A stretch of DNA of 64,000 nt from Caulochytrium protostelioides (lineage: Eukaryota > Chytridiomycota > Caulochytriomycetes > Caulochytriales > Caulochytriaceae). The stretch covers positions 85,522 through 149,521 of the forward strand of contig ML014143.1 in assembly GCA_003615045.1 (NCBI GenBank), read 5' to 3'. Shown in pieces: positions 43,667 through 54,319 of this stretch. The translations under genes were made by a program, and so were the position numbers. Numbering within the stretch: position 1 is the stretch's first letter; the number at the start of each line of letters is the position of its first letter. The notes under the pieces were generated by a model that was given only the letters and a program-made list of their open reading frames with translations, did not search any database and was not told the DNA's origin.

Positions 43667-45071
43667 CCGCCGTTCCCCGCGAAGGCGCAGCCCAAAGCGT
43701 CCCAGTGATGGCCGCGACGGCGAGCTCCACGTCGTGGGCCAAGGGGTTGGTCCTCCCCTTAAGTGCCCCGGCGCCTTCAGCGGTTCTAGATCCTTTTCTC
43801 GTCTCAAAACCGTCTGTATCTGTGTCCCTCCTGCCGGAAAGCGCGCGTCCGGTTGTGGAATACCCATGACACGGTGCGGCCCGGCGATCGGCCCGGCAGT
43901 CACGAGGCTTGGACGCCGCTGGGCTGGGTGGTCCCATACCGCCACCCCCGCCGCCATCACGCCCATCGCGCATGGCGAGGTGACTTCTTAGGGTGGGGTT
44001 GGGAAAGCCGTGCTGCGATACGCACGGCCCCCATGCCCGCACAACTAACGGGCAGGAGATCGCCGCCGCGGGCGACGGAAGGCCACGACCTGATGACAGA
44101 AAGCGTAGTCTTGAAGAGGGTCGGGAAGGGTGTGCCCGCCCGCCATACCCGATCAGCATCGCGCCGTCAGATGGGTTATCCTTCATTTGTCAGGATCGGC
44201 GGTGGGAGATTGCAGGCGTTCTACGGAAGTTCGGAGGAAAGCGGGGCTGTCGATTGCGTGAACTGCGGCTTCGACTGGTGCGACCGTTGCGATCGCTCAA
44301 CAGTCATCGTGGGCACGGAGGGGCCCGAAGACCAAAATGGCATCCGTATCAAGACCATGCATCGCATCCGCTTGGCCGATGCGGACCTCCCTTTCCGCGT
44401 TCGTCGCACGTGAGCGTGCTCGTTTTTCGACGAATTCAAGGCAGCTCATGCGACGATCAATGAAAGTCATCGGCGACGCGCCGCTAGCAAACATGATTCT
44501 TCTCTGCGAAACCGCGATGCGATCCGTGGGCTGAGTCGCAAGCTCACACAATCATGTCACTCGGTTCCCGCAAGCATATCTTCGCATTGAGACCAGGGCG
44601 TGCATAGCCCCGAGGTCAAACCGTGACCGGTCCATGAGGCTCCGAGAAGCCGACTGGCATTCCGGAGGATGGCGCGCGTGTCAATGATCGAAACCGGGGC
44701 AGGCCGTGGTCAGGGGCGGCCTTCGCCTACGGCAGCAGACGGCAGCCGCCTGCGCAACCGGCGCATAAAACCATCACGTGCTAACTGCAATCGATGTGGT
44801 GCTTGTCGCGACGCCCTCTCATGCCGATGCGAGCCTGTCCTCCGCACTTGTTGTCGTCCCGCAAGACGTGTCCCCGATCGAATTGATTTTGTCCCGCTTT
44901 AAAGCATCTAGCATGCCGCATACGGTCAAAGGAGGATGGAGAGAGAAACACATGTGATTCATTAAATTAGAGCGGCCACGAGGTGCGTGGGTGATCAGCG
45001 CAGGTGGAGAGGGTAGCGCCGCCGCCAGCGCGACCGCCAGCGACAGACAAACGTCGTGCTCCGCAGACGGA
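42072..45071. other. Three-kilobase intergenic region, no supported gene
   Basis: Begins with the promoter of the UNC93-like gene and ends at the 3' end of CFAP53. Open frames on both strands are Arg/Gly/Pro-rich (for example 43099-44186 on the minus strand) and lack domains. Two short Cys-containing frames (44240-44300 with CVNCGFDWCDRC; 44669-44902 with CNRCGACRDALSC) have zinc-finger-like spacing but no supporting context. Confidence 0.4.
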
Positions 45072-46649
45072 TCAGACCCGGCGGCCCCGGTGGATCTGGT
45101 CCATGGTCAAGGGCGCGTTGCGGTCGCGGTCGTACGGGGCCATACGTTCGCGCAGCGCGGCGGAGTGCTGCGCCACATGCTCGCTGGCGAGGCGGTTGCG
45201 AGCGTGGCCCTCGTCGAGGGCGCGCTGCGTCTCGATCTCGAGCAGCTCGCGGTACCGGTCGTCGGCCTCGCGCTGGTGCCGCTCCTCCTCGGCGCGCGCC
45301 GCCGCTGCATCGCGCGCCTTCTGGGCGTTTGCACCCATCTGATCCTCGAGCTCCGCCGCATACTGACGCTGGTCCTGCACGTGCTGGTGCTGGTGCTGGT
45401 GCTGCTCCTCGCGGTACGCGCGGACACTGGCCTCCATAGCCTCCTGCTCCTGCTGGAGCTCCTGCTGCCGCTCGCGGTTGACGGCGAGCGCTTCTGCGAG
45501 CTGCCGCTGCCGCGTGGCCAGGACCTCCTGCATCAGTGTCTCGCGCGCCGCGGCTTCCTGGGCCCAGCGCCGCTCCTTCGCTTCCCAGACCGCGTTGGCC
45601 TGGTGGGCATACAGCGCATCGAGCTCCTGCGCATGGACCCGCTCGCGCTCACGCTCTTCCTCGAGGTATGCGCGGTAGCGCTGTATCGTGTCGCGGTCCT
45701 CCATACGGCGCTGCGTGAGGCGCTGCCGGTCGGCGGCGTCCTCGGCCTGGTACGCCTGCAGCAGGGCGAGGTCAGCCTCGAGCTGCTCGCGCACGGCTGC
45801 CGCCTTCTCGAGGATGCGCGCCTTGTTGTACGCGTCGTAGCGCGCCCGCTGCTCGCGCTGCGCCGCGACGTGCCGGCGGTGGGCGCGCGCGTCCGCCGCC
45901 TTGAGCGCCGCCTGCTGGTCCGTGATGAGGCGCGCTTCTTCGGCTTTGAGGAGGCGCTGCTGCTCGGCCTGCGCACGGAGCTGCGCCATCTGCTGGTCGA
46001 GCACGCTGATCGTTTGCGCCGCGAGCTCGCGCTGCCGCGCCGCGTCCTCGGCCTCGCGCGCGATCTTTTCTTGGCGGTTCGCCTCCCACAGCCGGTCGTA
46101 GTGCCGTCGCTCCGCGTCCTCGACGAGCCGCCGGTCCTCCTGCTCGAGCAGCTGCTCGCGGCGGCTCGTCGCGACTTCGCGGCCGCGCATCTGGCTCTCG
46201 ATCGAGCGCAGCGGCTCGCAGTCGTTGCGCCACTGCTGCAGCCGCTTCGTCTCGACGACCTGCTGCCGCGCGGCCTCCTTCTGCGCCGTCAGGAAGGCCA
46301 TGCGCTCGCGCATCGCGGCGAGCCGCTGGGACGCTGTCGGCACCAGCGCCTGCAGCGCCGCCTGCTCTCGCGCCGCGTCCGCCGCCAGCAGCGCGCGCAG
46401 CTTCGCCTGCCGCGCCGCAAGGGCCGCCGCCGCCGCGTCACGGTGCTCGGCCAGCGCGTGGCGCACGTGGCGCTGGATGACGACGCGGTCCACGCCGTTC
46501 TCGAACCGCGACGCCGCATCGGTGCGCTGCAGGTACTGTGTATGCGTCGCCATCCGCTCGCGCTCGAGATCGGCCTTGCGCCGCATCGCCGCAAACACAT
46601 CACCCTGCCGCTGGAAGCGGCCAGCGCTCACGGCGGGCGCGAGCGGCAT
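45072..46649 (-). CDS. CFAP53: CFAP53 (CCDC11), axonemal/centriolar coiled-coil protein with TPH domain
   Basis: A 525-residue, almost wholly helical Arg/Glu/Ala/Gln-rich protein, matching the length of animal CFAP53 (about 510). The trichohyalin-plectin-homology (TPH) coiled coil covers most of it. Family landmarks are conserved in order: AARQAKLRALLAADAAREQAALQALV, RMAFLTAQKEAARQQVVE, RNDCEPLRSIESQ, RRHYDRLWEANRQEKIAREAEDAARQRELA, EARLI and YRAYLEEERERERVHAQELD. CFAP53 is a microtubule inner protein of the axoneme and a centriolar-satellite component, found only in organisms with cilia or flagella. The ATG chosen gives the expected size. The frame is open a further 648 bases upstream, and GVTFGSSRPRVCPGA just upstream looks like a plausible N-terminal extension with a CAG acceptor near 46783, so an extra 5' exon is possible. 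Confidence 0.85.
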   Translation of the reverse strand: MPLAPAVSAGRFQRQGDVFAAMRRKADLERERMATHTQYLQRTDAASRFENGVDRVVIQRHVRHALAEHRDAAAAALAARQAKLRALLAADAAREQAALQALVPTASQRLAAMRERMAFLTAQKEAARQQVVETKRLQQWRNDCEPLRSIESQMRGREVATSRREQLLEQEDRRLVEDAERRHYDRLWEANRQEKIAREAEDAARQRELAAQTISVLDQQMAQLRAQAEQQRLLKAEEARLITDQQAALKAADARAHRRHVAAQREQRARYDAYNKARILEKAAAVREQLEADLALLQAYQAEDAADRQRLTQRRMEDRDTIQRYRAYLEEERERERVHAQELDALYAHQANAVWEAKERRWAQEAAARETLMQEVLATRQRQLAEALAVNRERQQELQQEQEAMEASVRAYREEQHQHQHQHVQDQRQYAAELEDQMGANAQKARDAAAARAEEERHQREADDRYRELLEIETQRALDEGHARNRLASEHVAQHSAALRERMAPYDRDRNAPLTMDQIHRGRRV

Positions 46650-47576
46650 CGTGCCGAACAGCGGAAGCACCGCGGGCGTGATCAATGCGGCGCCCGGGCA
46701 GACGCGAGGACGGGACGAGCCGAAGGTGACGCCGTGGGAAGATGGGGCGACGGTATCGAAGGCGGTCGCGGGAGACCACACCAGAACTGGGAAGAAAGAG
46801 GGTTGACAGGAACGCTCACGATGTCGATCACGATGGCAATAGCGACGATCATGCGTCCACGGCGTGCGGCCTCGGTGGGACTTGACCCTGCGGCGGAAAC
46901 CCGACGTGGCCGGCCGTCTCCCACCACCGAGACGCCGGCACGCCGTGGTCGACTGGGCCCATGCAACGCCACACCGCCAAGAAAAAAAGAAGGAAGGACC
47001 CGCCATGCTTGACCATGGGCTGGCGCCAGGCCGCCGCCGCCGCCGCCGTCGCCGCCGTCGCCGCTGATGCCGCCGTCGCCGCTGATGCCGCTGGGGTGGG
47101 CGATCCACGGCGTGACTGGACCGCCGCCGCCGCTGCTGCGAGGGCGAGCCGCGGGCTGAGGCCGCCCGCCGCACCGTGGCCGCCACGCCGGCGGGCCCAG
47201 ACGCCGCTCGGGCCCCCGGCGGCGGCGGCGCGGCGACGCGTCTCCCCGCGCCGCCGGCGATCTCGTGCGGGCGGGTCGGACGGCGGTCGGACCACACGGG
47301 CCGCGGCCGACGGCGCGCGCGCAGGCCGCCGTGAGCGGAGTTTGAAGGGCGGCGCGAGAGGGCCGATCACCCCGCCGGCCGCGGGTCCGACGCGAGCGCA
47401 TCCCTATGGCGGGAGGGAGGAACGGCCCACGCAGGGCCGCCGTCGCCGCTGCCGCAGGGTTCAGGCGCGCGACCCGCGGCACCGCGCACGCGCGCGGTCG
47501 TCGGTATCATGCCGCGCGGGTCGCGGGTCGCAGCGCGTCCGTCGTCCGCCGCCACACAATGACCGCGGATGGGCGG
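46650..47576. promoter_or_regulatory. Region upstream of CFAP53, possibly with a 5' exon
   Basis: GC-rich with GCC/GTC-type trinucleotide runs (47035-47095). On the minus strand a polypyrimidine tract followed by CAG (46783-46795) could be a splice acceptor for CFAP53. No separate gene is supported. Confidence 0.35.
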
Positions 47577-48761
47577 TTACATGACGGTACACGTGCAGCA
47601 CGCGTCGGCCGATGCCGCGGCCGGCAAGCGCCACGGCGGGAGCCGCCGCGAGGCGGTCGCGGCGGCGGCCGCGCCGGCGCCCACGCCGTCCAGCGTTTCG
47701 GACGAGGGCCACCGCTGCGCGGGCAGCGGGCCTTTGATCGACCCGAGCGAGGCGCCGTGGAGCGCCGTGGTCGCCGCGCTCGAGACGGCGCTCGCGCCGC
47801 TGCTGCTGGCGCCGCCCAGCGACGGCGTCCCGTAGGCATGCAGCGGGCTGCCGGTCCCGGCGCTCGTGGCGCGCGCGGCGCCGGGCATGACGTTGGGCCA
47901 GGGCGGCGTCCGTGCCGAGGCGGGCAGACCCTGCGGCGGCGACGGGCCCGTGCCTGCGGCCGGCGGGGACCGCGTCGGCGAGGCGCCGCGGAGGGTCGAG
48001 GCGGTGGAGCGGGTGCTGCTGGGGCTGAGCGGCGGGCGGCTCGCCGGGGTGCGCCGCGCGGGCGGCCGGATCTGGGACCACAGCTGCTGCAGGTCGTCGA
48101 AGCTCGCGGCGGCGTGGATCTGCGTGCTGAACCGCAGGAGGCCGTCCGCAGGAGGCCGCCCGGACCCGTGCGGGGCGCCGGCGGCGGCGTGCATGGCGAG
48201 CTCTCGTGGGCGCGGGGAGCCTCGTGGCGGCGGCCCCTCGGGACGGCGGTCGTGGTCGCGCCCACGCCTCGACGACGGCGGTGGCGGGCACCCCGGCGAG
48301 CGTTCCGGGGCGGCGGATGCGGCGGGTGGCGGCCGCGGATGGCGGTGCGGGTGCCGGTGCAGCTTGTCGTCGTTGCCGTCGTCGCTGCGGTCGCCGTGGA
48401 GACCGGCGGCGCGCGCCTGTCGGTGGAGCGCGGGGTTGTCGGCCCGGCGGCCGGCGCGTGGGCGGGCCTCGTAGGCCGACGCGACCGCGGCGGGCGCGCG
48501 CGGCGCGGTCGTCCATGCCGCTGGTGGCCGCGCGTCGGTCGTCGCTGTCGCCGTCGCCGTCGCCGTGATCCGGGTCATCGCGGGGTCGCGCGCACGGCCG
48601 GCGGCCGCGCGGGAGGAGGCACCACGGGTGCCGTAGCGCACCGCAAGGGGCGGCGGCAGCGGCACGACGACGGAGTTGCGCAGCAGATCGCGCTTCTCGA
48701 ACGGGTCGAAGTGATAGAGCGATGCCGGGGACGGGGGAGCGATGCCGGCCATGGCGAGCAT
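47577..48761 (-). CDS. Disordered protein of unknown function
   Basis: A 394-residue frame. The first 45 residues (MAGIAPPSPASLYHFDPFEKRDLL, then VVVPLPPPLAVRYG) look like genuine protein with a conserved-looking YHFDPFEKRD stretch; an in-frame ATG three codons downstream (48752) is an alternative start. The middle is Pro/Arg/Ala/His-rich and disordered. A short helix (STQIHAAASFDDLQQLWSQI, about 215-235) stands out and might be a binding motif. The C-terminal third is Ser/Ala/Pro-rich. No signal peptide or membrane segment. Sits between CFAP53 and the methyltransferase, all on the minus strand. Confidence 0.55.
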   Translation of the reverse strand: MLAMAGIAPPSPASLYHFDPFEKRDLLRNSVVVPLPPPLAVRYGTRGASSRAAAGRARDPAMTRITATATATATTDARPPAAWTTAPRAPAAVASAYEARPRAGRRADNPALHRQARAAGLHGDRSDDGNDDKLHRHPHRHPRPPPAASAAPERSPGCPPPPSSRRGRDHDRRPEGPPPRGSPRPRELAMHAAAGAPHGSGRPPADGLLRFSTQIHAAASFDDLQQLWSQIRPPARRTPASRPPLSPSSTRSTASTLRGASPTRSPPAAGTGPSPPQGLPASARTPPWPNVMPGAARATSAGTGSPLHAYGTPSLGGASSSGASAVSSAATTALHGASLGSIKGPLPAQRWPSSETLDGVGAGAAAAATASRRLPPWRLPAAASADACCTCTVM

Positions 48762-49935
48762 GTGGGGGGGTCGGGGGGGTCGGGGCCGATGCTACGGGCG
48801 ATGCTAAGGGTGTTCCCGCGACCGCTGCCGCTACGGTGGCTGATGCCGCTCTGATAGCAGCTGCCGCTCGGGTTGCGACGGCCGCTGCAAGTCGGTATCA
48901 CTCGCCGGGGCTGACCGCGGTATCATGAGCGGCGGATGGATGAAGCGATCGACGACTCAATGGACAACGGATGAAGAACGACGAAGGGGAATGGCCGATG
49001 CGCGGCGGGCCAAGCTGAACGAGCGTCGGACGCTCGGACGAGCGTGGTTCGTGAACTGCGGCGGCGCGAGTCTGGCAAAACCTGCAGAACCGGTCGGTCA
49101 CGACGGTGCCGCGCGTGGTCGGCCGGAAGGATCGCCAGGTATGGTCGGCCGGGAGGGTCGCCGTCGCATGTCGATGCTTGCGCGCTCCCTCGTGGCCGAG
49201 CGGTCCTCACGCTCGGGGGGTTCATGCTCGATCGCGGCGCTCGTCGCCGCTCAGCTACGGAGGGGTCTGCCGAACGCCGTCCGCAAAGCCCACCCAAGGA
49301 GGGCCGTCGCCGCCGCCGTCCGCTTGACGATGTGCGTGGCCCAACAGCCGCGTTCACGGCATGGCATGGCGTTGGCATGGCCTCCCGCTGACCACGACGG
49401 CGTGCGCGCCGACCAGCGTGCGCATACGGGCGCGCGCCAGCAAGACGCCGGCGACGCGCGCGCCGGTCTCAAGCAGCGCCTGACAAGGCGTCCGTGTGGC
49501 CGCCGTCGCCCAATGCCGCGCCGCGCCGCGCAAGGCGTCGCGTCGGGTCGGGTCGGGTCGGGTCGCCTCGTCCGACCACAACCCCATCAGGGCCGCGGCC
49601 GCCACGGCGATCACGAGGCCGACCACGAGCCACGACGGCGCCGCGGCAGGAGGGCGCCCCGACCGACCTCGGCGTAGCCAGCGGCGTGGCCAGCGCATCG
49701 TCCGTCATACCGGCGTCGGCGACGATGTCGGCTTCGATGGCGATGGCGATGGCGATGGCGATGGCTGGACTGGACAGTCGACGGCTGTACCGGCCATCGC
49801 GTCGACATCGCACCCACGGGTGGGTGGGATCTGTCTTATGAGCAGTCGCCACGCGACAGACGCTGGTGGGAGGACCCTGCGGCGACGGCGACGGTGACGG
49901 CGACGGCGACGGCGCGCCCATGCCCATGCCCATGC

Positions 49936-49969
<34 letters not shown>

Positions 49970-50144
49970 CTGACAGACCCCGTCTGACGGCCCGGACGCC
50001 CCCCCTCACCTCGAGCCGGCGCCGCGCCTGTCAGCGGCCCAAGGCCGCGAGGAACTCCACCGAGACCGTCGCGTTGTCAACGGCCCTTCGGCTTCTCACA
50101 CGATACGAGCTACTCTAACGTCTGTGGTTGACACGACTACACGT
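48762..50144. other. Intergenic region with a GATGGC microsatellite
   Basis: Five GATGGC units at 49735-49766 and a GCC run at 49938-49970. Probably the promoter of the disordered-protein gene plus the 3' region of the methyltransferase. Open frames here are Arg/Pro-rich and unsupported. Confidence 0.4.
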
Positions 50145-52211
50145 TTAGCTGCGGCGGCCGCGGCCGCCACTACCCGAACCCGCGCTCGGGCCGCCGCTGG
50201 GGCCGCCGCTGGGGCCGCCGCTGCCGCTACCGCCGCCGCCACGGCCGCCGCCGCCGCCGCCGCCACCGCCGCCGCCGCGGCGCCGCCGTCCACGGGCCAT
50301 CGCCGCGAGGCCGCCGTGCGACGGCGAGAGCGCGCCCGACGCCGGCTTAATCTCCGTCGCGCTCAGCGTCGGCGAAGTGGCCGGACTCAGCGCATACCGG
50401 GGACCGGCGCCGTGGGACGGCGCGGCGGCGGCGGCGGCGGCGGCCGTGGCGGCGCCCAGGCCCAGGCTCATGCCCGGGGCGAGGGCGGCGCCGCCCGCGC
50501 CCGGCGGGCTCATCGGCGCTCGTGGCGGCGGCGGCGACGCGCTCGTCTTCCGACCGAGCGGCGTGCGGCTACCGCTGCGGCTGCCGCTGCGTACGCCGGC
50601 CAACCCCGACGTCCCGGCCGCGCCCGGCGCGACGGCACTCGCCATCATCATTGGCGGCGGCGGCGGCGCCGCTAGCGCCGCAGAGGGCGCGTAGAGGGCG
50701 TGCAGCGGCGTCGACCACGACGCCGGCAGCAAGGCCATGCCCGCGCCAGAGGGGACGCCGCCGCCGCCGCCGCTGGGGCCGCTGCCGTCGTCGTCTGCAG
50801 GGTGGCGCAGGTGCGGGTGATCGGACGGCTTGCGGTCGCGGCCGCCGCGGCGACGGCGACGCGACTCGCGCCACGTGGGCGTGGTGGCGCCCGCGCCGCC
50901 GCCGACGCCGCCGCCGCCGGACGACGCGGCACCGCCCCCCGGGCCGCTCGCCAGCGCGTGCGATCCCAGGTCGCCCTGCTCCGAGCGACTCAACCGGGGG
51001 TACGGCGCGGCGAACCCGGCAGCGCCGGCGTCGGCCGGCCAGGCCTCCCAGAGCGCCGGGAACTGCGCGGGCTTGGGCGCCGAGACGCCGCCGTCGCGGA
51101 GGCCGGTGATGCCGTGCGAGACGATGGACGGCATCGCATGGTCGTGCTCGTGGTCGTGGTCCTGGTCGTGCGCGTCCGGGCCGCCGCCGCCGCCGCCGCC
51201 GTGGGAGGCCGCGTGCGCCGGCACGTGCGCCGCCGGGCCGAGGTGCCAGCCCATGGCCATGCCGAGCGCCGAAGCCGTCGCGGCCGCCGAGTGACGCGGG
51301 CTCGTGTGGCCGCTGAGCGCGCCGAGGCCGTCGAGGCGCCCCGGGCTCATGGGGTGCGGCGCCGAGGGCCGGCCCGGCGACGAGACGGTCGAGGTCGGTT
51401 CGCGGGCGCCGAGAAACACGGGCCGCCGCGCGGCGGCGGGCGCGGCGGCGGGCTTGGGCGGCGCACCCACTGCGTCGGCGGCCTCCGCGGCGTCGGCGTC
51501 GGCAGCCGACGGCGGGGACGGCGCTGCCGCGGCGGCCGCCAGCCCCTGGGCGGCCTGGTCCTCGGCGACACAGCGCGAGCACGCGCAGAGGAAAAAGTAT
51601 TCGGTGCGCAGCCGATGGCGGCGGTGCGCCAGCGAGAGCTGGGTATCGATGTAGGAAATGGTGAGCTCCTCGCCGGCGGCAATGGGGCGCAGCGCCTGGA
51701 TCCGCAGGACGTGGTGGGTCCGGATGGTCTCGCAGTTGGGGTCGCAGGAGTGGTTGATGAATGACGCCAGCGGGTAGATGACGCGGCCGATCAGCGTGTT
51801 GCTCTGCGAGTACAGCCCGAACCCGTTGCTCTCGATCTTGGAAATCAGGTGGAGCAAGTCGTCGCCGGCATCGGGGGCGTCCGCACCTGCGTCCGCGTCC
51901 ACGGGAGCGTCGGCGACAGCGTCCGCGTTGGCCGCGTCCGTGGCGGCCGCGTCCGTGGCGGCAGCGCCCCGGGCGGCGGCGGCAGCGGCGGCAGCGCGAC
52001 GCGCGTCAGCGGCCGATCGCGGCAGCAACGCGTGCTCTTCGCAGACGCGCCGGAGGAACTCGCGCGCCGCGTGCCAGTCGCGCGCGTCCTCGGCGCTCCA
52101 GTTCGCGTAGTGGCTCTGCAGCGCCGTCAAGTCGTCGAAGACGGGCTTGCTCGCCGCCAGCGCCGCCAACGCCGCCGGGTCGGCCGGGTCCGCCGTCGCC
52201 GGTGGCGGTGG

Positions 52212-52242
<31 letters not shown>

Positions 52243-53096
52243 GGCGGCGGCGGGAGCGGCGCGTCGTTCAGGGCAGCGCCGCTGGGCGGGGCACGCATGG
52301 TCGGCCGCGCGCGGAGGATGGCGTGCGTGAGGCCGCTACCCGGTGGCGCGGCCAGCGCGCGCGCGGGCACGCGGTGCTCGATGCGCGCGCTCGTGGGCGG
52401 CGCATACGTGTCTCGGACGTACAGGCCGAGCGCGATGTGGCGCAGGTGCGGCGGGTCGTGCGACTTCAGATCGTCGGTCAGCGCGCGGATGCGGTGGAGC
52501 CAAGCGGCGTCGCTGCGATCGTCGACGTCGTCGTGGGCGGTCGTGCCGGTGGTGCGCTTGCCAGCCGTGGCCGTGGCGGTGGTGGTCGCGGAAGGCGGCG
52601 CGAGGCGGTCGAGGCGGTCGGTGCGGTCGGTGCGCGCCGCGTCGGCCAGGACGACGCGCGGCTCGAGGCACTCGGCCGTCTCGCCGAGACGGTTCGCGAG
52701 CGCGACAAAGAGGATGGTGAGCAACGAGGCCTCGTGGGGCGACACGCGCGAGGCGGCGAGCTGCCGCAGGGGCCGGCAGACGAGGTGGTGGTTGGAGACG
52801 ATGAGGCGCTGCAGGCAGCGCGCGGAGCACAGGAAGACCTGCTCGCAGGCGCGGCAACAGACGCGGAGCGGCTGGCCGTTGGCGTTCTGCGCCAGGCAAA
52901 CGCCGCAGACGGTCGACCGGTGCGCCGCGAACACGCTGTAGGCGTACGCGTGACACGCCAGCAGCTCGGCGCCGGCGGCGACGGCGGCGCCGGCGGTCAC
53001 ATACCGCCCGCGGTCGGGGTCCCGCTCCAGCCGCAGGCCCAGGATGCGGAGCCGTTCTTCCAGCGGCGGGAAGCCCGTGGCGGCGGCGGCGACCAT
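50145..53096 (-). CDS. SMYD-type MYND/SET lysine methyltransferase with Gly-rich tail
   Basis: A 983-residue protein. The N-terminal half of the SET domain starts at about residue 25 (RDPDRGRYVTAGAAVAAGAELL) and is interrupted by a MYND zinc finger (about 62-106: CGVCLAQ, CCRACEQVFLCSARC, HHLVC), which is the arrangement of SMYD enzymes. After a helical region, a poly-Pro run and an Ala-rich insert, the second SET half has ISKIESNGFGLYSQ, IYPLASFINHSCDPNCET (AdoMet-site NHSCDPN) and GEELTISYIDTQL (about 430-490), then a post-SET zinc cluster FFLCACSRC (about 510). The last 460 residues are disordered, ending in an Arg/Gly/Ser tail (GGGGGGRGGGG). It should methylate lysines on histones or other proteins; the substrate is unknown. 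Yeast Set5/Set6 and SMYD2/3/5 are the nearest functional comparisons. Divergent from IFT139 across 1.2 kb. Confidence 0.88.
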
Positions 53097-54319
53097 GGCG
53101 GCGGCGGCGGCGGCGGCGATGGCGGCGGCAGGGGTGGGCAGCGGCGGTCGTGGGTCGTGGGTAGCGACGGCGGCCTCGCCCGACGAAGAAGCTCGGACCG
53201 GGCGTGCGGGTGGAGCTTCCAGAGCGGCGAAGCGGCCGACGGGGTTCGGCAGGCGCTGGCGGGCGAGGACGGCAGGACGGCGGGCAGGACGGCGGGCAGG
53301 ACGGCGGGCAGGACGGCGGGCAGGACGGCGGGTCTCGCACGTGGCGGCCCAGCCTCCCGCGGCCCTCCCGCGGCCCTCCCGCGGCGTTCAGCGCGTCCGC
53401 CACGCGAGGCCGCGCGCCGGTGGCGCTATGTGCAGCGGCGCTCGCGGGCGGTGGCCGTCGTCACACGCGCCGGGATCCCTGGCTGGACCGCGCGGCGGCG
53501 GCGGCGGCGGCAGCGGCGGCGGCCTGGACGTGCCGCGCTCGGGAGCGCCGTGGCCACGAGCCGTCCGATCCGCAAGACAACGGCCGGCGCGCGCCGCCGC
53601 CCCGGACGCCGTGGCGTGCGGCGGCGGGCCGACGCCACGGCGTCCGGGGCGGCGGCGGCGGCGGCGGCGGCGACGGCGGCGAGCCGCCCGGGAAAGGCGG
53701 CCGCGACGCCGGGCGGCGGTCGCCGATCCCGAGGAGATCGGCGCGCGACGCGCGGCTCGTGGCGGCCGTGCAGGACACGTCGACGGCAGACCTCTTCGGA
53801 CGCGCGTGCGCCCGGCCGCCTCCGGCCTTCTGCCGTCGGCCTTCTCCCACCTCCCGCGGCGCGCTGGCGGCAGCGCCGGGCACGGCTCCCGCCGGCCGGC
53901 CCGTCCCCCACCACCGTCGTCGGGTCAGCGTCGCACGGCGAGATCCGCCAGCGACGGGATCAGCGGCCGTCTGGCAACATCTTTCTCCCGTGCTGCCAGA
54001 ATCGACCGCGGCCGCGCAATGGAGCGCTTGGGAGGGTCGAGCATGAAAGGGTCGTGGGAGGTGACCACGATATCCCGGGTCATGACGGTGTGGCATGGCG
54101 TCGTTTCCCGCGGCTGCTCTCCCCCGGTACAACAAGCAGCGAACGCAGGCGGCGGGGCGATCAGACGACCCCTGAGCTTATCTCGCGCGCTTATCGCATC
54201 GCACCCACAACCACGGCGGCTACGCCTTCCGGCTCGCGGGCCCGCGTCGATTGCTCGACACCCGAGCGCTCATTGCTTCGACGGCCACCGCTGCCGCTGC
54301 CGCTGCCGCTGCCGCCACC
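53097..54319. promoter_or_regulatory. Divergent promoter region, SMYD-type gene and IFT139
   Basis: Separates two outward-facing starts. Contains a 12-base minisatellite GACGGCGGGCAG repeated about five times (53274-53332) and a near-duplicated GC palindrome CGGCGTCCGGGGCGGC (around 53605 and 53640, inverted). No supported gene. Confidence 0.5.

Noticed and set aside
44240-44902. Cys-pair motifs (CVNCGFDWCDRC, CNRCGACRDALSC) resembling zinc fingers
   Set aside because: They lie in separate short frames with no surrounding domain sequence and no plausible start, so chance is the simpler account.
44991-47012. 673-residue plus-strand frame rich in Leu/Arg
   Set aside because: Exact antisense shadow of the CFAP53 coiled coil; Glu/Ala/Arg codons read backwards give Leu/Arg-rich sequence.
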